A DNA stretch of 64,000 nt from Candidatus Gastranaerophilales bacterium (GTDB lineage Bacteria; Cyanobacteriota; Vampirovibrionia; Gastranaerophilales; Gastranaerophilaceae). The notes beneath the pieces were generated by a model. That model worked only from the letters and a program-made list of their open reading frames with translations, was not told the origin of the DNA and searched no databases. Below, piece by piece: positions 37,439 to 46,555 of the stretch. The number at the start of each line of letters is the position of its first letter. Position 1 is the first letter of the stretch. The position numbers and the translations under genes are program-made. The stretch covers positions 1 to 64,000 of the forward strand of contig CALUPH010000010.1 of NCBI GenBank assembly GCA_944322615.1, given 5' to 3'.

Positions 37439-40189
37439 ATGAAAAGATTCTTTTTAAAATTATTTATATTAATTTTGATTTTGTTTTTTGCAGCTATATT
37501 TGCATATACAAAGGTTTTGCCTTTTTTGGTATCAAATAGTCATGTTATATCCATTGTTGAAAAAACTGCAAAGAAGTGTGCGGATGTTGATATTATTATA
37601 AAAACTCCTGAGTTAAAAACAGGCTTAAATCCAATAATAGAATTTAAGACTGATAAAATTTTTGTTTCAAAAAATAAAGAAAAATTATTTGCTGTTAGTG
37701 ATTTTGATTTATCTGTATCTTTTGATGAAATTTTGAAAAAAAAGATTAAAATAAATAGATTTGGGGCAGATAAGTTCTTTATTGATGTAGATAACTTGTT
37801 GCGTGCTTTTAAAATTGATAGCACCAATACTTCGTCTAATAAATCTGATTTCTATTTTGATTTCTATGACTCTGTTCTATTTTTAAATGAATGTTATGTA
37901 TCTTATGTTTTAGATAATGGTACAAAAGTCAGATTAAAAGCAACAAATTTAAATGTTGATAATACTCAAAAAATTGAAAGATTTGTTCATATTAATTTTG
38001 ACGGTGAAATTATAAAAAATAAAAGGACTGTAACTTTTTCTTTTAAAGATGAAGATAAAATTGTAATTAAAAATAAACATATATATGTAAATGATTGTCC
38101 ATTGACGATTAATCAGTCCAAAATGTTTTTTAATGCAGAAGCATCCAGAGAAAAAGGATATAGATTAACGGTATATGCCAAAAGGTTTTTTATTCCGGAT
38201 GTAATAAAACTTTTAAAAACCAATGTTGTTGAAAATAATATTGATGACGTATTAGTCTTTTTAAAAAGAATTAATGGTGATTTTGATTTCAGTGTAACTT
38301 TAACGAAAAATGATATAACTGGGAATATTAAGCTAAATAAACTTTCTTCAAAGCTTACTGCACTTGCAAATATGCCGTTTACTCTATCTCAAGGCAATAT
38401 TCAAATAACGAAAAATAATCTTATTTTAAAAGATTTTAAAGGATTCTATGATAATAAACCTTCAAATGAATTTAGTTTTAACGGTACTGTCGCTGATTAT
38501 ATGAAAACGGTTGATACCAATATTGATATGACTGCACTTTTAACAAATGATTTTGTAGGAAAGTATTTGTCTGAAACAGCAATGATGCCTTTGACTTTAC
38601 TTGGAAAAGATAAAGCAAAGATACTAATTCATTCTCTTGGACCAAATACAGATGTAATATTAATGGGAAAAATATCCAAGGGTAATGATATTTTGGTTGA
38701 TGGTGCATCTTTAAGTCCTGTTAATTATGATAGAGCATTAAAAGCAGATGTTCATATAAAAGGTGATATTGTAAATATTGAAACAATTAATTACTATATT
38801 GCAAAAGAAATAAATAAAGAGTCAAAAGGAATAAAACCAATTTTGACTTTAAACGGTAATATGCGAATTTCAGATGCAAAGATATTAGATTTGGGGTTTG
38901 ATATTCCAAATCCTTTACCGAGTGAATTTTTGAATGTATTAATTGGTCAACGATTGTTTAAAGGCGGTAAATTTTCAGGAAATATGCAATATATTGATAA
39001 AGGCGATTATCCTGTTATAAATGCTGATTTAGTTGCTGAAAAAATTAGAATTCCATCACAGCGTTTAGTTCTTAAAAACGGTAAAATTAGTACAGATAAA
39101 AATTTAATAAAAATCAACGCAGAAGGTAAGTTCAGAAGATGTTCTTATTTGTTTAACGGTGAAATTGTAAATGCGATTAAATATCCAATAATTATAAAAC
39201 ATACTGATTTAACTATAGATAATTTAGATATAGCAAGAGTAATGAAAGCATTCTCTCAACCGGTTCAAACGCCTAATGTAACAGAAGAAGTTATTGAAGA
39301 TGAAAATAATGATGATGTTCCAATGACTTTTGATGTTAAAAATTTGATTGTTGAAGAATCGCTTGTTCATATTATTAAAGGAAAATATAAAGAAATTAAC
39401 TTCTCTGATGTAAAAGCTAAAATGTCATTAGATAAAGAAAGCGTATTTAAATTAAAGTCAAATCGTTTTGAAATTGCAGAAGGACATTCATCTGCAGATG
39501 TAAATTGTGATTTAAAAAACCAAAAATATAATATAAGACTTGGTATCAAAGATGTTAACTCTGATTTGATGTCAACGGCAATTTTGAACTTAAAGCGAGA
39601 AATATCAGGTAAGGCAAGTGGTTTAATTGATTTGAATACTGATGAATCATTAAAATTAAATGGTTCTATTAAATTTATTGTTAAAGATGGTACTATTCAA
39701 AAAATTGGATTGATAGAGTATGTACTAAAATTTGCAGCATTATTTAGAAATCCACTTGCAATGATAAGTCCGTCAATTTTTTCTGATTTGGTTAATATTC
39801 CTGAGGGTAATTTTGATAAAATTACGGGTGATTTAAAATTAAAAGATAATAAAGTGGAATTAATGAGAATAAAATCACAATCTCCGCAATTAAGTGCATA
39901 TATTGTCGGCTGTTATAATCTTGAAAATAATGATGCTATTCTACGTATATATACAAAATTTAGTAATAAGAATAAGGGATTTGCCGGTTTTCTAAGAAAT
40001 ATTTCCTTAAATAGTTTAGCTAATAGAATTCCGTTAAATAGCAGAAATGATTCTAATTATTATTCTGCAGAACTTTCACAATTACCACCGATTGATGCTG
40101 AAGAGAAAGATTGTCAAATATTTCTTACTAAAGTTGATGGAGATGTACAAACGAATAATTTTATATCTTCATTGAAAAAAATTAAATGA
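37439..40189 (+). CDS. AsmA-like envelope protein (second of two)
   Basis: 916 residues from the ATG giving MKRFFLKLFILILILFF. The frame stays open 56 codons upstream, but that stretch lies inside the WG gene and lacks a site. The N-terminal anchor is followed by a beta-rich periplasmic body. The C-terminal AsmA-like domain is clear: SGKASGLIDLNTDESLKLNG, IKFIVKDGTIQKIGLIEYVL, IPEGNFDKITGDLKLKDNKV. The probable role is envelope lipid transport or assembly. The stretch of acidic residues EEVIEDENNDDV near 620 looks like a linker. Confidence 0.82.
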   Translation: MKRFFLKLFILILILFFAAIFAYTKVLPFLVSNSHVISIVEKTAKKCADVDIIIKTPELKTGLNPIIEFKTDKIFVSKNKEKLFAVSDFDLSVSFDEILKKKIKINRFGADKFFIDVDNLLRAFKIDSTNTSSNKSDFYFDFYDSVLFLNECYVSYVLDNGTKVRLKATNLNVDNTQKIERFVHINFDGEIIKNKRTVTFSFKDEDKIVIKNKHIYVNDCPLTINQSKMFFNAEASREKGYRLTVYAKRFFIPDVIKLLKTNVVENNIDDVLVFLKRINGDFDFSVTLTKNDITGNIKLNKLSSKLTALANMPFTLSQGNIQITKNNLILKDFKGFYDNKPSNEFSFNGTVADYMKTVDTNIDMTALLTNDFVGKYLSETAMMPLTLLGKDKAKILIHSLGPNTDVILMGKISKGNDILVDGASLSPVNYDRALKADVHIKGDIVNIETINYYIAKEINKESKGIKPILTLNGNMRISDAKILDLGFDIPNPLPSEFLNVLIGQRLFKGGKFSGNMQYIDKGDYPVINADLVAEKIRIPSQRLVLKNGKISTDKNLIKINAEGKFRRCSYLFNGEIVNAIKYPIIIKHTDLTIDNLDIARVMKAFSQPVQTPNVTEEVIEDENNDDVPMTFDVKNLIVEESLVHIIKGKYKEINFSDVKAKMSLDKESVFKLKSNRFEIAEGHSSADVNCDLKNQKYNIRLGIKDVNSDLMSTAILNLKREISGKASGLIDLNTDESLKLNGSIKFIVKDGTIQKIGLIEYVLKFAALFRNPLAMISPSIFSDLVNIPEGNFDKITGDLKLKDNKVELMRIKSQSPQLSAYIVGCYNLENNDAILRIYTKFSNKNKGFAGFLRNISLNSLANRIPLNSRNDSNYYSAELSQLPPIDAEEKDCQIFLTKVDGDVQTNNFISSLKKIK

Positions 40190-40228
40190 TTAAACAAAAA
40201 ATATATTTGTATTAAAATATAAATGTAA

Positions 40229-40299
40229 TCCCGTTTCGTCTAATGGTAGGACGCAAAACTCTGGATTTTGCTATTGAGGTTCGAATCCTTAAACGGGAG
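40229..40299 (+). tRNA. tRNA-Gln (anticodon CTG)
   Basis: 71 nt fold: acceptor TCCCGTT/AACGGGA, D arm GTC/GAC, anticodon stem CAAAA/TTTTG with loop CTCTGGA, variable CTAT, T arm TGAGG/CCTTA with TTCGAAT loop, discriminator G. The loop places C-T-G at 34-36, giving Gln(CTG). The 3' CCA is not encoded. Confidence 0.92.
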
Positions 40300-40321
40300 T
40301 TCTATATAAAAGGAGTAAGTT

Positions 40322-40525
40322 ATGTTTCACGTAATTACAGAAAGAGATTATTCTGAATTTTCAAGAAAACAAATTGGTGAATATACTAGTTTTGAAAAGG
40401 CACTGGAAGTAGCTCAAAATGCTATTAAAGGTAAAGAAGGCTTAAGATATATAATTGAAAAAACAGATGGTCATATTGATAGTTACGGAAATCAAATTGT
40501 AACTGTTGTTGCAGAAAGTGAATAG
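40322..40525 (+). CDS. Small protein of unknown function
   Basis: 67 residues; AAAGGAG is placed well before the ATG, so it is probably real. The sequence is mixed alpha/beta (MFHVITERDYSEFS, SFEKALEVAQNAIKG, RYIIEKTDGHID) with no cysteines and no signal peptide. It follows the tRNA by 22 nt and may share its transcript. I do not recognise a family. Confidence 0.7.
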   Translation: MFHVITERDYSEFSRKQIGEYTSFEKALEVAQNAIKGKEGLRYIIEKTDGHIDSYGNQIVTVVAESE

Positions 40526-40532
40526 TTAGATT

Positions 40533-41609
40533 TTAGTATTCAATTCTTTTTGCACCGTATTTATGATTTTTGTATAATTTCTTTATATTATTGTCAAAAT
40601 ATTTAAAATATATTTTCTTTTTTAATTTGCTTAAGAAGCTTTCTTTTTTAGTTTGTTTATCGTTAGTATTTTGAAAATAAAAAGAATAAAACTCTGTTAT
40701 AAAATTCTGTTTTAGTGCAATTTCATTCATTTCTTGAGCTAAGTTTATAAAATAATCATCAATTCTATAATTTGTAACTCGAGAATATCTGGCATCAATA
40801 TCTATAATTAGATTTCTAATACCAAGTTTTTTTGCAATTTTCAAGAACTTTTTGAATTCTGTGATATTGTCATTATATGTAGGTATAATAATATATTTTA
40901 ATCTTATAGCTTCTCTTGATTTCTCTGTTGAAGCGTATTTCTTTAAACTGTCAATAACTTTGTTAAACGCATCAACTCTTTTTATCTTATGGTAAGTTCT
41001 TTTGCAACCGCAATCGAGGGATACAATAATATATGTTGTAGCTTTATCCATTGCTTGGAAAAGTTTATCTGAATATTTTATAGCATTTGTAGGAACGAAT
41101 ACTCTTGCATAGTTATTAATTGCAAACAGATCAAGAAGTTCATCACATTCATGATATATAGTAAACTCGCCCCCGCCAATATGAAGTTCACATCCTTTTT
41201 TTATAATTCCTTGATCTTTAAAATTTTTTAAAACAGGAATAATTTTATATGTATTATTTGTTCTTTCATATTTTTCATTGTTGTTGGAACAATAAATGCA
41301 ATCTGCATTACATATACTAAAATGGGTAATTGTTATATAGTCTATGTAATTGTCTTCATCCCAATCTTTTTCTTCAATATGGTAACAGTCTTTACATTCT
41401 TTAGGGCAGCCACCTTTTCTAAATATTTCAACATGGTTGTTTATTCTTTCAAATAAATCATCTTTTGACGGAATTTGTCCTTTATATTTATCATACAACA
41501 CAGGTGGAACTTGCCCGTCTATTTGATCAACCGGAGAAAAACAACATGAAGCTAACATATTATCAAAAAAACACAAACCGTGCTTTAATATTTTACAGCA
41601 TTTGTACAT
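40533..41609 (-). CDS. Radical SAM protein with N-terminal auxiliary cysteines (distant copy)
   Basis: 358 residues. The core motif is Cys100, Cys104, Cys107 (CNADCIYC); the second motif is LHIGGGEFTIYH. N-terminal cysteines are at 4, 5, 22, 23, 68, 72 and 75, the same pattern as the 14-20-kb group. IVSLDCGCKRTYHKIKRVDAFN matches the 19.4-kb copy closely. TATAAT, placed 6 nt before the ATG and inside the last codons of ribH, suggests its own leaderless transcript. The C-terminal 50 residues are basic and helical. Confidence 0.87.
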   Translation of the reverse strand: MYKCCKILKHGLCFFDNMLASCCFSPVDQIDGQVPPVLYDKYKGQIPSKDDLFERINNHVEIFRKGGCPKECKDCYHIEEKDWDEDNYIDYITITHFSICNADCIYCSNNNEKYERTNNTYKIIPVLKNFKDQGIIKKGCELHIGGGEFTIYHECDELLDLFAINNYARVFVPTNAIKYSDKLFQAMDKATTYIIVSLDCGCKRTYHKIKRVDAFNKVIDSLKKYASTEKSREAIRLKYIIIPTYNDNITEFKKFLKIAKKLGIRNLIIDIDARYSRVTNYRIDDYFINLAQEMNEIALKQNFITEFYSFYFQNTNDKQTKKESFLSKLKKKIYFKYFDNNIKKLYKNHKYGAKRIEY

Positions 41610-41615
41610 ATTTTA

Positions 41616-41621
41616 ATTATA
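41616..41621 (-). promoter_or_regulatory. Leaderless -10 of the radical SAM gene, overlapping ribH end
   Basis: TATAAT on the minus strand, then six bases, then ATG; no Shine-Dalgarno. It overlaps the final codons and stop of ribH. Confidence 0.5.
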
Positions 41622-42081
41622 TCTTAGATATTAAACTTGACATTTCAATTGCGGATTTAGCAGCATCTGCCCCTTTATTTCCTGCTTTTGTTCCTGCTCG
41701 TTCTATAGCTTGTTCAATATTATCACAAGTAAGTACTCCAAATATAACAGGAATTTCAGTTTCAAGTCCAACAGATGCGACACCTTTAGAAACTTCGGCA
41801 CACACGTAATCATAATGAGATGTTGAACCTTTTATAACAGCACCTAGTGTTATTATTGCATTATATTTCTTTGTTTTTGCAGCTTTTTTTGCAATAAGAG
41901 GAATTTCAAATGCACCCGGAACCCATAATATATCTATATTTTCTTCTTTGACACCATGTCGAACTAGTTCATCAATAGCCCCAGATAATAATTTTGAACT
42001 TATAAATTCATTAAATCTTGCTACTATAATGCAGAATTTTTCATTATTTACTGTTAACATTCCCTCTATAATATTTGGCAT
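41617..42081 (-). CDS. ribH: 6,7-dimethyl-8-ribityllumazine synthase
   Basis: 154 residues from the ATG giving [15 protein letters not shown] lies upstream, while the in-frame start 15 codons earlier has no support. It joins the diaminouracil and dihydroxybutanone phosphate to make lumazine, the step before riboflavin. Seen: [55 protein letters not shown], all conserved in the family. The adjacent upstream ribF uses the vitamin product. Confidence 0.96.
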   Translation of the reverse strand: MPNIIEGMLTVNNEKFCIIVARFNEFISSKLLSGAIDELVRHGVKEENIDILWVPGAFEIPLIAKKAAKTKKYNAIITLGAVIKGSTSHYDYVCAEVSKGVASVGLETEIPVIFGVLTCDNIEQAIERAGTKAGNKGADAAKSAIEMSSLISKI

Positions 42082-42167
42082 AATATCTCCTTGGTGTTTC
42101 TTATAACTTGATTTTACAATATTCAAAAAAAATATAAAAGTTAAAAAAATAAATGTTTACATGTTTT

Positions 42168-43115
42168 TTAAAAACTTTTGTGTGAAAATTCAAAATGGCC
42201 TTCTAAAAAATGTTTATAAATATCAATGAACGCAATGTCTCTATTTATTTGTGCTTTTAATTTTTCAATATTTTCAAATTTCATTTGATTTCGAATTTTT
42301 GTTATGAATTCAATTTTTATTCTTTCTCCATATATATTTTTATCAAAATTAAGAATATGAACTTCTGTTTTTTCATTTGTAGAGTTGTTAACAGTCGGAG
42401 CAAAACCGTAATTTAAAATAGCGTTATATTTTTTGTTTGAAACAGTTACTTCTACAAAATATACACCGTGTGGTACTTTTATTTTTTCTTCAGGATAGAT
42501 TATATTTGCGCTTGGATATCCTAACTTTCTTGCTAATTGTTCTCCTTTTATTACTCTTCCGTCAATAAAAAATTTATACCCTAATAATTTATTTGCATTT
42601 GGGAAATCACCAAGTTGTAATAAATTTCTTATTACAGAACAGCTTACAATTTTATCTTGAACTACAAAAGGTGGAACTTCAAAATATTTGTAATTATATT
42701 TTGTTTTATTTTTTCGTAAAAAATCACTATCACCTTCTTTATTAAATCCAAAATGGTGATTAAACCCTGTAGTTATTGCTATTGGTGAAAAATAATTAAT
42801 TAGAATCTTTTCTAGATAGTCATTAGCTTTCATTGAAGCTATTTTTTCAAAATCTAAAAGAACTATATTATCAATACCTATTTTTTCCATAATATTAAGT
42901 TTGTCTTCTATCGATAATATTTGTTCTATTTTTTGATTTGTTAAAATATTCAAAGGATGTGTTTTAAATGTAATAACCGTAGACTCTGTATTATGTTCTT
43001 TTGCTACATTTATTGCATTCTTAAGAACAACTCTATGTCCAAGATGTATACCATCGAAAAAACCTAAAGCCAATGATGATTTATGAATATATGTTAATTC
43101 ATTCCAAATGCGCAT
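42168..43115 (-). CDS. ribF: Bifunctional riboflavin kinase/FAD synthetase
   Basis: 315 residues. The N-terminal nucleotidyltransferase has LALGFFDGIHLGHRVVL (HxGH-type site) and TGFNHHFGFNKEGD. The C-terminal kinase has LGYPSANIIYPEEKIKVPHGVYFV and IEFITKIRNQMKF. It turns riboflavin into FMN and FAD. TATAAT ends 6 nt before the ATG, which points to a leaderless transcript. It lies upstream of ribH on the same strand. Confidence 0.95.
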   Translation of the reverse strand: MRIWNELTYIHKSSLALGFFDGIHLGHRVVLKNAINVAKEHNTESTVITFKTHPLNILTNQKIEQILSIEDKLNIMEKIGIDNIVLLDFEKIASMKANDYLEKILINYFSPIAITTGFNHHFGFNKEGDSDFLRKNKTKYNYKYFEVPPFVVQDKIVSCSVIRNLLQLGDFPNANKLLGYKFFIDGRVIKGEQLARKLGYPSANIIYPEEKIKVPHGVYFVEVTVSNKKYNAILNYGFAPTVNNSTNEKTEVHILNFDKNIYGERIKIEFITKIRNQMKFENIEKLKAQINRDIAFIDIYKHFLEGHFEFSHKSF

Positions 43116-43121
43116 AATGTA

Positions 43122-43127
43122 ATTATA
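43122..43127 (-). promoter_or_regulatory. Leaderless -10 of ribF
   Basis: TATAAT, then TACATT, then ATG on the minus strand; no Shine-Dalgarno. Confidence 0.5.
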
Positions 43128-43178
43128 GACAAAAATAAAATAATGTTGAATACTTAAATAGGAGAGAAATAATAATTA

Positions 43179-45296
43179 ATGCATAAAGTAAACAGAATAA
43201 GAAATATAAATAGGTTAAAAACACCGTGTGTATTTGATACATGGAATAATCATTTTGGTGCTTATTTTCTTGATAATGGAGATTCATTCTTTAGGTTATT
43301 CACATTTTCTGATGTAAAAAAGGTTGAACTTGAAGTTAAACCTTTTAATAAGTCGATTCAAAAATATGATATGAATTATACAGGTGGGGGCATATGGCAG
43401 TTAGAACTCCCTGCAGGAACAGTTCAACACTCTGATAGATATCGTTTTATTATTTATTATAAAGATGAGGTTCTACCTGTTAAAGATCCTTGTTCAATGT
43501 GGCAAGATTCTTATTTTAAATGGTCAAGAATATATGATCATGCTTTATATAATTGGACTGACAAAGAATGGATGTGCTGTGAAGATGAAAGAAGAGTAAG
43601 TAGATTATCAAATGAAACAAATAGATTAACTCCGGTTAGTGCATTAAAAATATATGAATTACATATTGGTACATTTACAGATAAAGGTACATTTATTTCT
43701 GCAAAAGAAAAGTTAGAAAAGCTTTCAGAAGAACTAAATTTTAATGCAATAGAAATCATGCCCGTAGAAAATACATATTCATTTAACTGGGGTTATGATG
43801 GTGTTGATAAATATGCGCCAAATCATACGTACGGTACGCCTGATGATTTAAAAGAATTAATTGATTATGCTCATAAATGCGGACTCAATGTAATAATGGA
43901 TATAGTTCCAAATCATTTAGGTCCTGATATTGCTGAGTTGCAAAAAACAGGCCCATATACTGATGGTGAAAATTGTTTTGGTTATAAGTTTAATTTTGAG
44001 AAAGATTCAAATAGTATACAGGTTAGAGATTTTATTATAGGAGCTGCATTAAATTGGATAGTAAATTATCATTGTGACGGTTTGCGCGTTGATATGACAA
44101 AATTTATGTGCAGCGATTATACAATGAAGCAAATGGCAGCAGAAATTAATTTCCACACACCTGATGCCTTTTTGATAGCAGAAGATGGAAGAGATAATGA
44201 TTCAAGGGTTATTCAGCCTTTTCCATATTCTGAAAAAGAAGAAAATGAGCTAAACCATGAAGCATATATTGCAAAAATAAGAAATAATAATATTTCTCTC
44301 TCTTCTTTAGGCTTTGATTCAGAGTGGGATTTTCCTTTTCATAAAGAAATTGCTTCTATGATATTAGGCGCCTGGGATTGTAGAAGAAGAAATTTATGTT
44401 CTTTTGACTATTCATTGAGAGCAGCACAAACAAGAGTAAAATATGCAATGAGTCATGATGAGATAGGAAATATTGATGGTACTCGTTTAATTTCAAAAAT
44501 AGTAGTAAATGAGTTAAATTTGTGCGAAAAAATGAATACTTGTTGTGAAAGTGAAAAATGTAAGTTAATGGCGCATGCATCACATAATATATTAGTTGCG
44601 CTAGTTACAGGTGCACTTGAAAAAATGTCTGATAATGAACGAATTGCTTTTTATAATGAAAACAACATCGCAGTCGATATTCCTGTTGAAAAAGTCAAAA
44701 ATGCATATTATAACGCTATACAAATGCATATGCTTGCAATCGGAAAAGTTTATTCAATTCCCGGACCTAAGATGGTTTTTCAAGGTGATGAATCTGCTAA
44801 TTTGTCTTATTTTAAGTTCTTTAGAAAATTTTCAATAGGACCTGAAACTTATCTAAAAGATAAAGGTTATGAACCAGGCTTACCTGCTTTTCTTGATTCC
44901 AAACTTTCTGCTGTTAAAGTTTCGGATAGTTATGCCTATATAAATAAATGCGTTGAAGAATTTGTGAGAGATTTAAATTTATTATGTGAACATAATATTG
45001 CTCTTTCTTCAGGTCATATTGAAAAATCTTATGTATTTGAACAATCTGATACACATGCGATTCACTGTAAGAAGATATATAATGAAATCTTTTCAATTTC
45101 AAATTTTTCGTCAAAGTCCTATTATAAAAACTATGGAATAATGTTCCCAAAAGGGAAATGGAGAGAAATATTTAATTCTGACAGGCTTGAATATTTTGGT
45201 GAAAATAAATATCTAAACGAAGGTAGTATTAAAGAACAATTCTCATACGTATCTTTACCTGCATATGGCATAATTTTCTTTGAAAAAGTCGTATAA
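43179..45296 (+). CDS. GH13 alpha-glucan enzyme, branching-enzyme/TreZ-like
   Basis: 705 residues; GGAGAG precedes the ATG. An N-terminal beta-sandwich (about 1-125) is followed by a (beta/alpha)8 barrel: IYELHIGTFTDKGTF at 158-172, WGYDGVDKYAPNHTYG, nucleophile Asp305 in GLRVDMTKF, acid Glu335 in LIAEDGRD, and SHDEIGN at 425-431. The C-terminal beta domain completes the fold. The pattern fits the TreZ/GlgB branch (trehalose release or glucan branching). The catalytic triad is complete. No glgA, glgC or treY lies nearby, so the exact substrate is open. Confidence 0.87.
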   Translation: MHKVNRIRNINRLKTPCVFDTWNNHFGAYFLDNGDSFFRLFTFSDVKKVELEVKPFNKSIQKYDMNYTGGGIWQLELPAGTVQHSDRYRFIIYYKDEVLPVKDPCSMWQDSYFKWSRIYDHALYNWTDKEWMCCEDERRVSRLSNETNRLTPVSALKIYELHIGTFTDKGTFISAKEKLEKLSEELNFNAIEIMPVENTYSFNWGYDGVDKYAPNHTYGTPDDLKELIDYAHKCGLNVIMDIVPNHLGPDIAELQKTGPYTDGENCFGYKFNFEKDSNSIQVRDFIIGAALNWIVNYHCDGLRVDMTKFMCSDYTMKQMAAEINFHTPDAFLIAEDGRDNDSRVIQPFPYSEKEENELNHEAYIAKIRNNNISLSSLGFDSEWDFPFHKEIASMILGAWDCRRRNLCSFDYSLRAAQTRVKYAMSHDEIGNIDGTRLISKIVVNELNLCEKMNTCCESEKCKLMAHASHNILVALVTGALEKMSDNERIAFYNENNIAVDIPVEKVKNAYYNAIQMHMLAIGKVYSIPGPKMVFQGDESANLSYFKFFRKFSIGPETYLKDKGYEPGLPAFLDSKLSAVKVSDSYAYINKCVEEFVRDLNLLCEHNIALSSGHIEKSYVFEQSDTHAIHCKKIYNEIFSISNFSSKSYYKNYGIMFPKGKWREIFNSDRLEYFGENKYLNEGSIKEQFSYVSLPAYGIIFFEKVV

Positions 45297-45300
45297 TGCC

Positions 45301-46554
45301 TTATATTCTTTCTAATACGTAATTTATAGCACCTTTATTTTCATCAAAAACTGATTTTGCATTTTTGCAAAATTCATTATATTCATTTTTATTACTATAT
45401 AAATTTATCAAACTCTTAATAAGTTCTGTCTCATCATTTACAATTTTTGCACATTTCTTATCTGTAAGAATTTTATATACATCTTTGAAATTAAATGTAG
45501 ATGGACCTGAAATAACAGGTTTATTCCATATTGTTGCTTCAAGCGGGTTGTGACCGCCTGTTCCTGAAAAACTTCCGCCGATATATGCAGCATAGCAAAT
45601 AGAAAATAATTTTGATAACTCGCCCATTGTATCAAGCAGAATTATATCATTATCAATAAAATTATCATTTTGGGAACGCTTACCCCATTTTAGTCCTGAT
45701 TCATTCAAAAGCTTAATTACTTCTTCATATCTTTGAGGGTGTCTTGGCGCAATTAATAATTTTGAATTTGTATATTCTTTTTTTAGTTTTGAAAAAGCAT
45801 TTAATACAATTGTATCTTCTGGATTATGTGTGCTTGCAGCAATAAAAATTCTATAATTTTTAGTTTTTAAATCTTCTTCAAATTTCATAATTTCGTTAGG
45901 AGATAAATTTGGTGTTATATCAAATTTTAAATTTCCCATAACTTCTACTTTGTCATCTTTTGCACCGATATCTATAATTCTTTTTGCATCATCATTTGAT
46001 TGCATAAAGATTTTTGTATATCTGTTTAAAATTGGAGATAAAAATAATTTGATTTTTTTATAACCATCATATGAATGTGGTGAAATTCTGCCGTTTACAC
46101 AATAAACTTTTATTCCTTTTAATTTAGCAATAGATATAAAACAAGGCCAAATTTCTGTTTCTGCAATAATTATTTTTTTAGGTTTAAAAGTATTGAAAAA
46201 TGATAATACGCTAAAAAAGAAATCATAAGGAAAATAAGTTATTTTATCAGCAATATTTTTAAATACTTTTTGCGCAATTTCTTGACCTGTTTTTGTAGTT
46301 GTTGTTATTACAATAATTTCTTCAGGATGTTTTTTTCTGTATTCTGTTACTAAATCTTTTATTGCATTTGTTTCACCCACAGATACTGCGTGGAAAATTG
46401 TTGTATTATCCTTTTTATTTGTTTTAAAAGAATAAAATCCAATTTTCTCAAAAAAACCGGCTCTAAACTTAGGCTGTATTATGAATGCCAATAATATGAA
46501 TGGAATAAATATTATTGTTAGAACTATCAAAACAATATTATATAGAATTATCAT
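45301..46554 (-). CDS. waaA: Kdo transferase (3-deoxy-D-manno-octulosonic-acid transferase)
   Basis: 417 residues. An N-terminal membrane anchor is followed by a GT-B fold: FHAVSVGETNAIKDLV (conserved acceptor-side Glu), AETEIWPCFI, CVNGRISPHSY, and the donor lobe ASTHNPEDTIV, APRHPQRYEEV, YIGGSFSGTGGHNPLEA. It adds Kdo to lipid A precursor at the inner membrane, so the organism makes lipopolysaccharide. It starts 1 nt after the secA stop and is probably coupled to it. Confidence 0.95.
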   Translation of the reverse strand: MIILYNIVLIVLTIIFIPFILLAFIIQPKFRAGFFEKIGFYSFKTNKKDNTTIFHAVSVGETNAIKDLVTEYRKKHPEEIIVITTTTKTGQEIAQKVFKNIADKITYFPYDFFFSVLSFFNTFKPKKIIIAETEIWPCFISIAKLKGIKVYCVNGRISPHSYDGYKKIKLFLSPILNRYTKIFMQSNDDAKRIIDIGAKDDKVEVMGNLKFDITPNLSPNEIMKFEEDLKTKNYRIFIAASTHNPEDTIVLNAFSKLKKEYTNSKLLIAPRHPQRYEEVIKLLNESGLKWGKRSQNDNFIDNDIILLDTMGELSKLFSICYAAYIGGSFSGTGGHNPLEATIWNKPVISGPSTFNFKDVYKILTDKKCAKIVNDETELIKSLINLYSNKNEYNEFCKNAKSVFDENKGAINYVLERI

Positions 46555-46555
46555 T

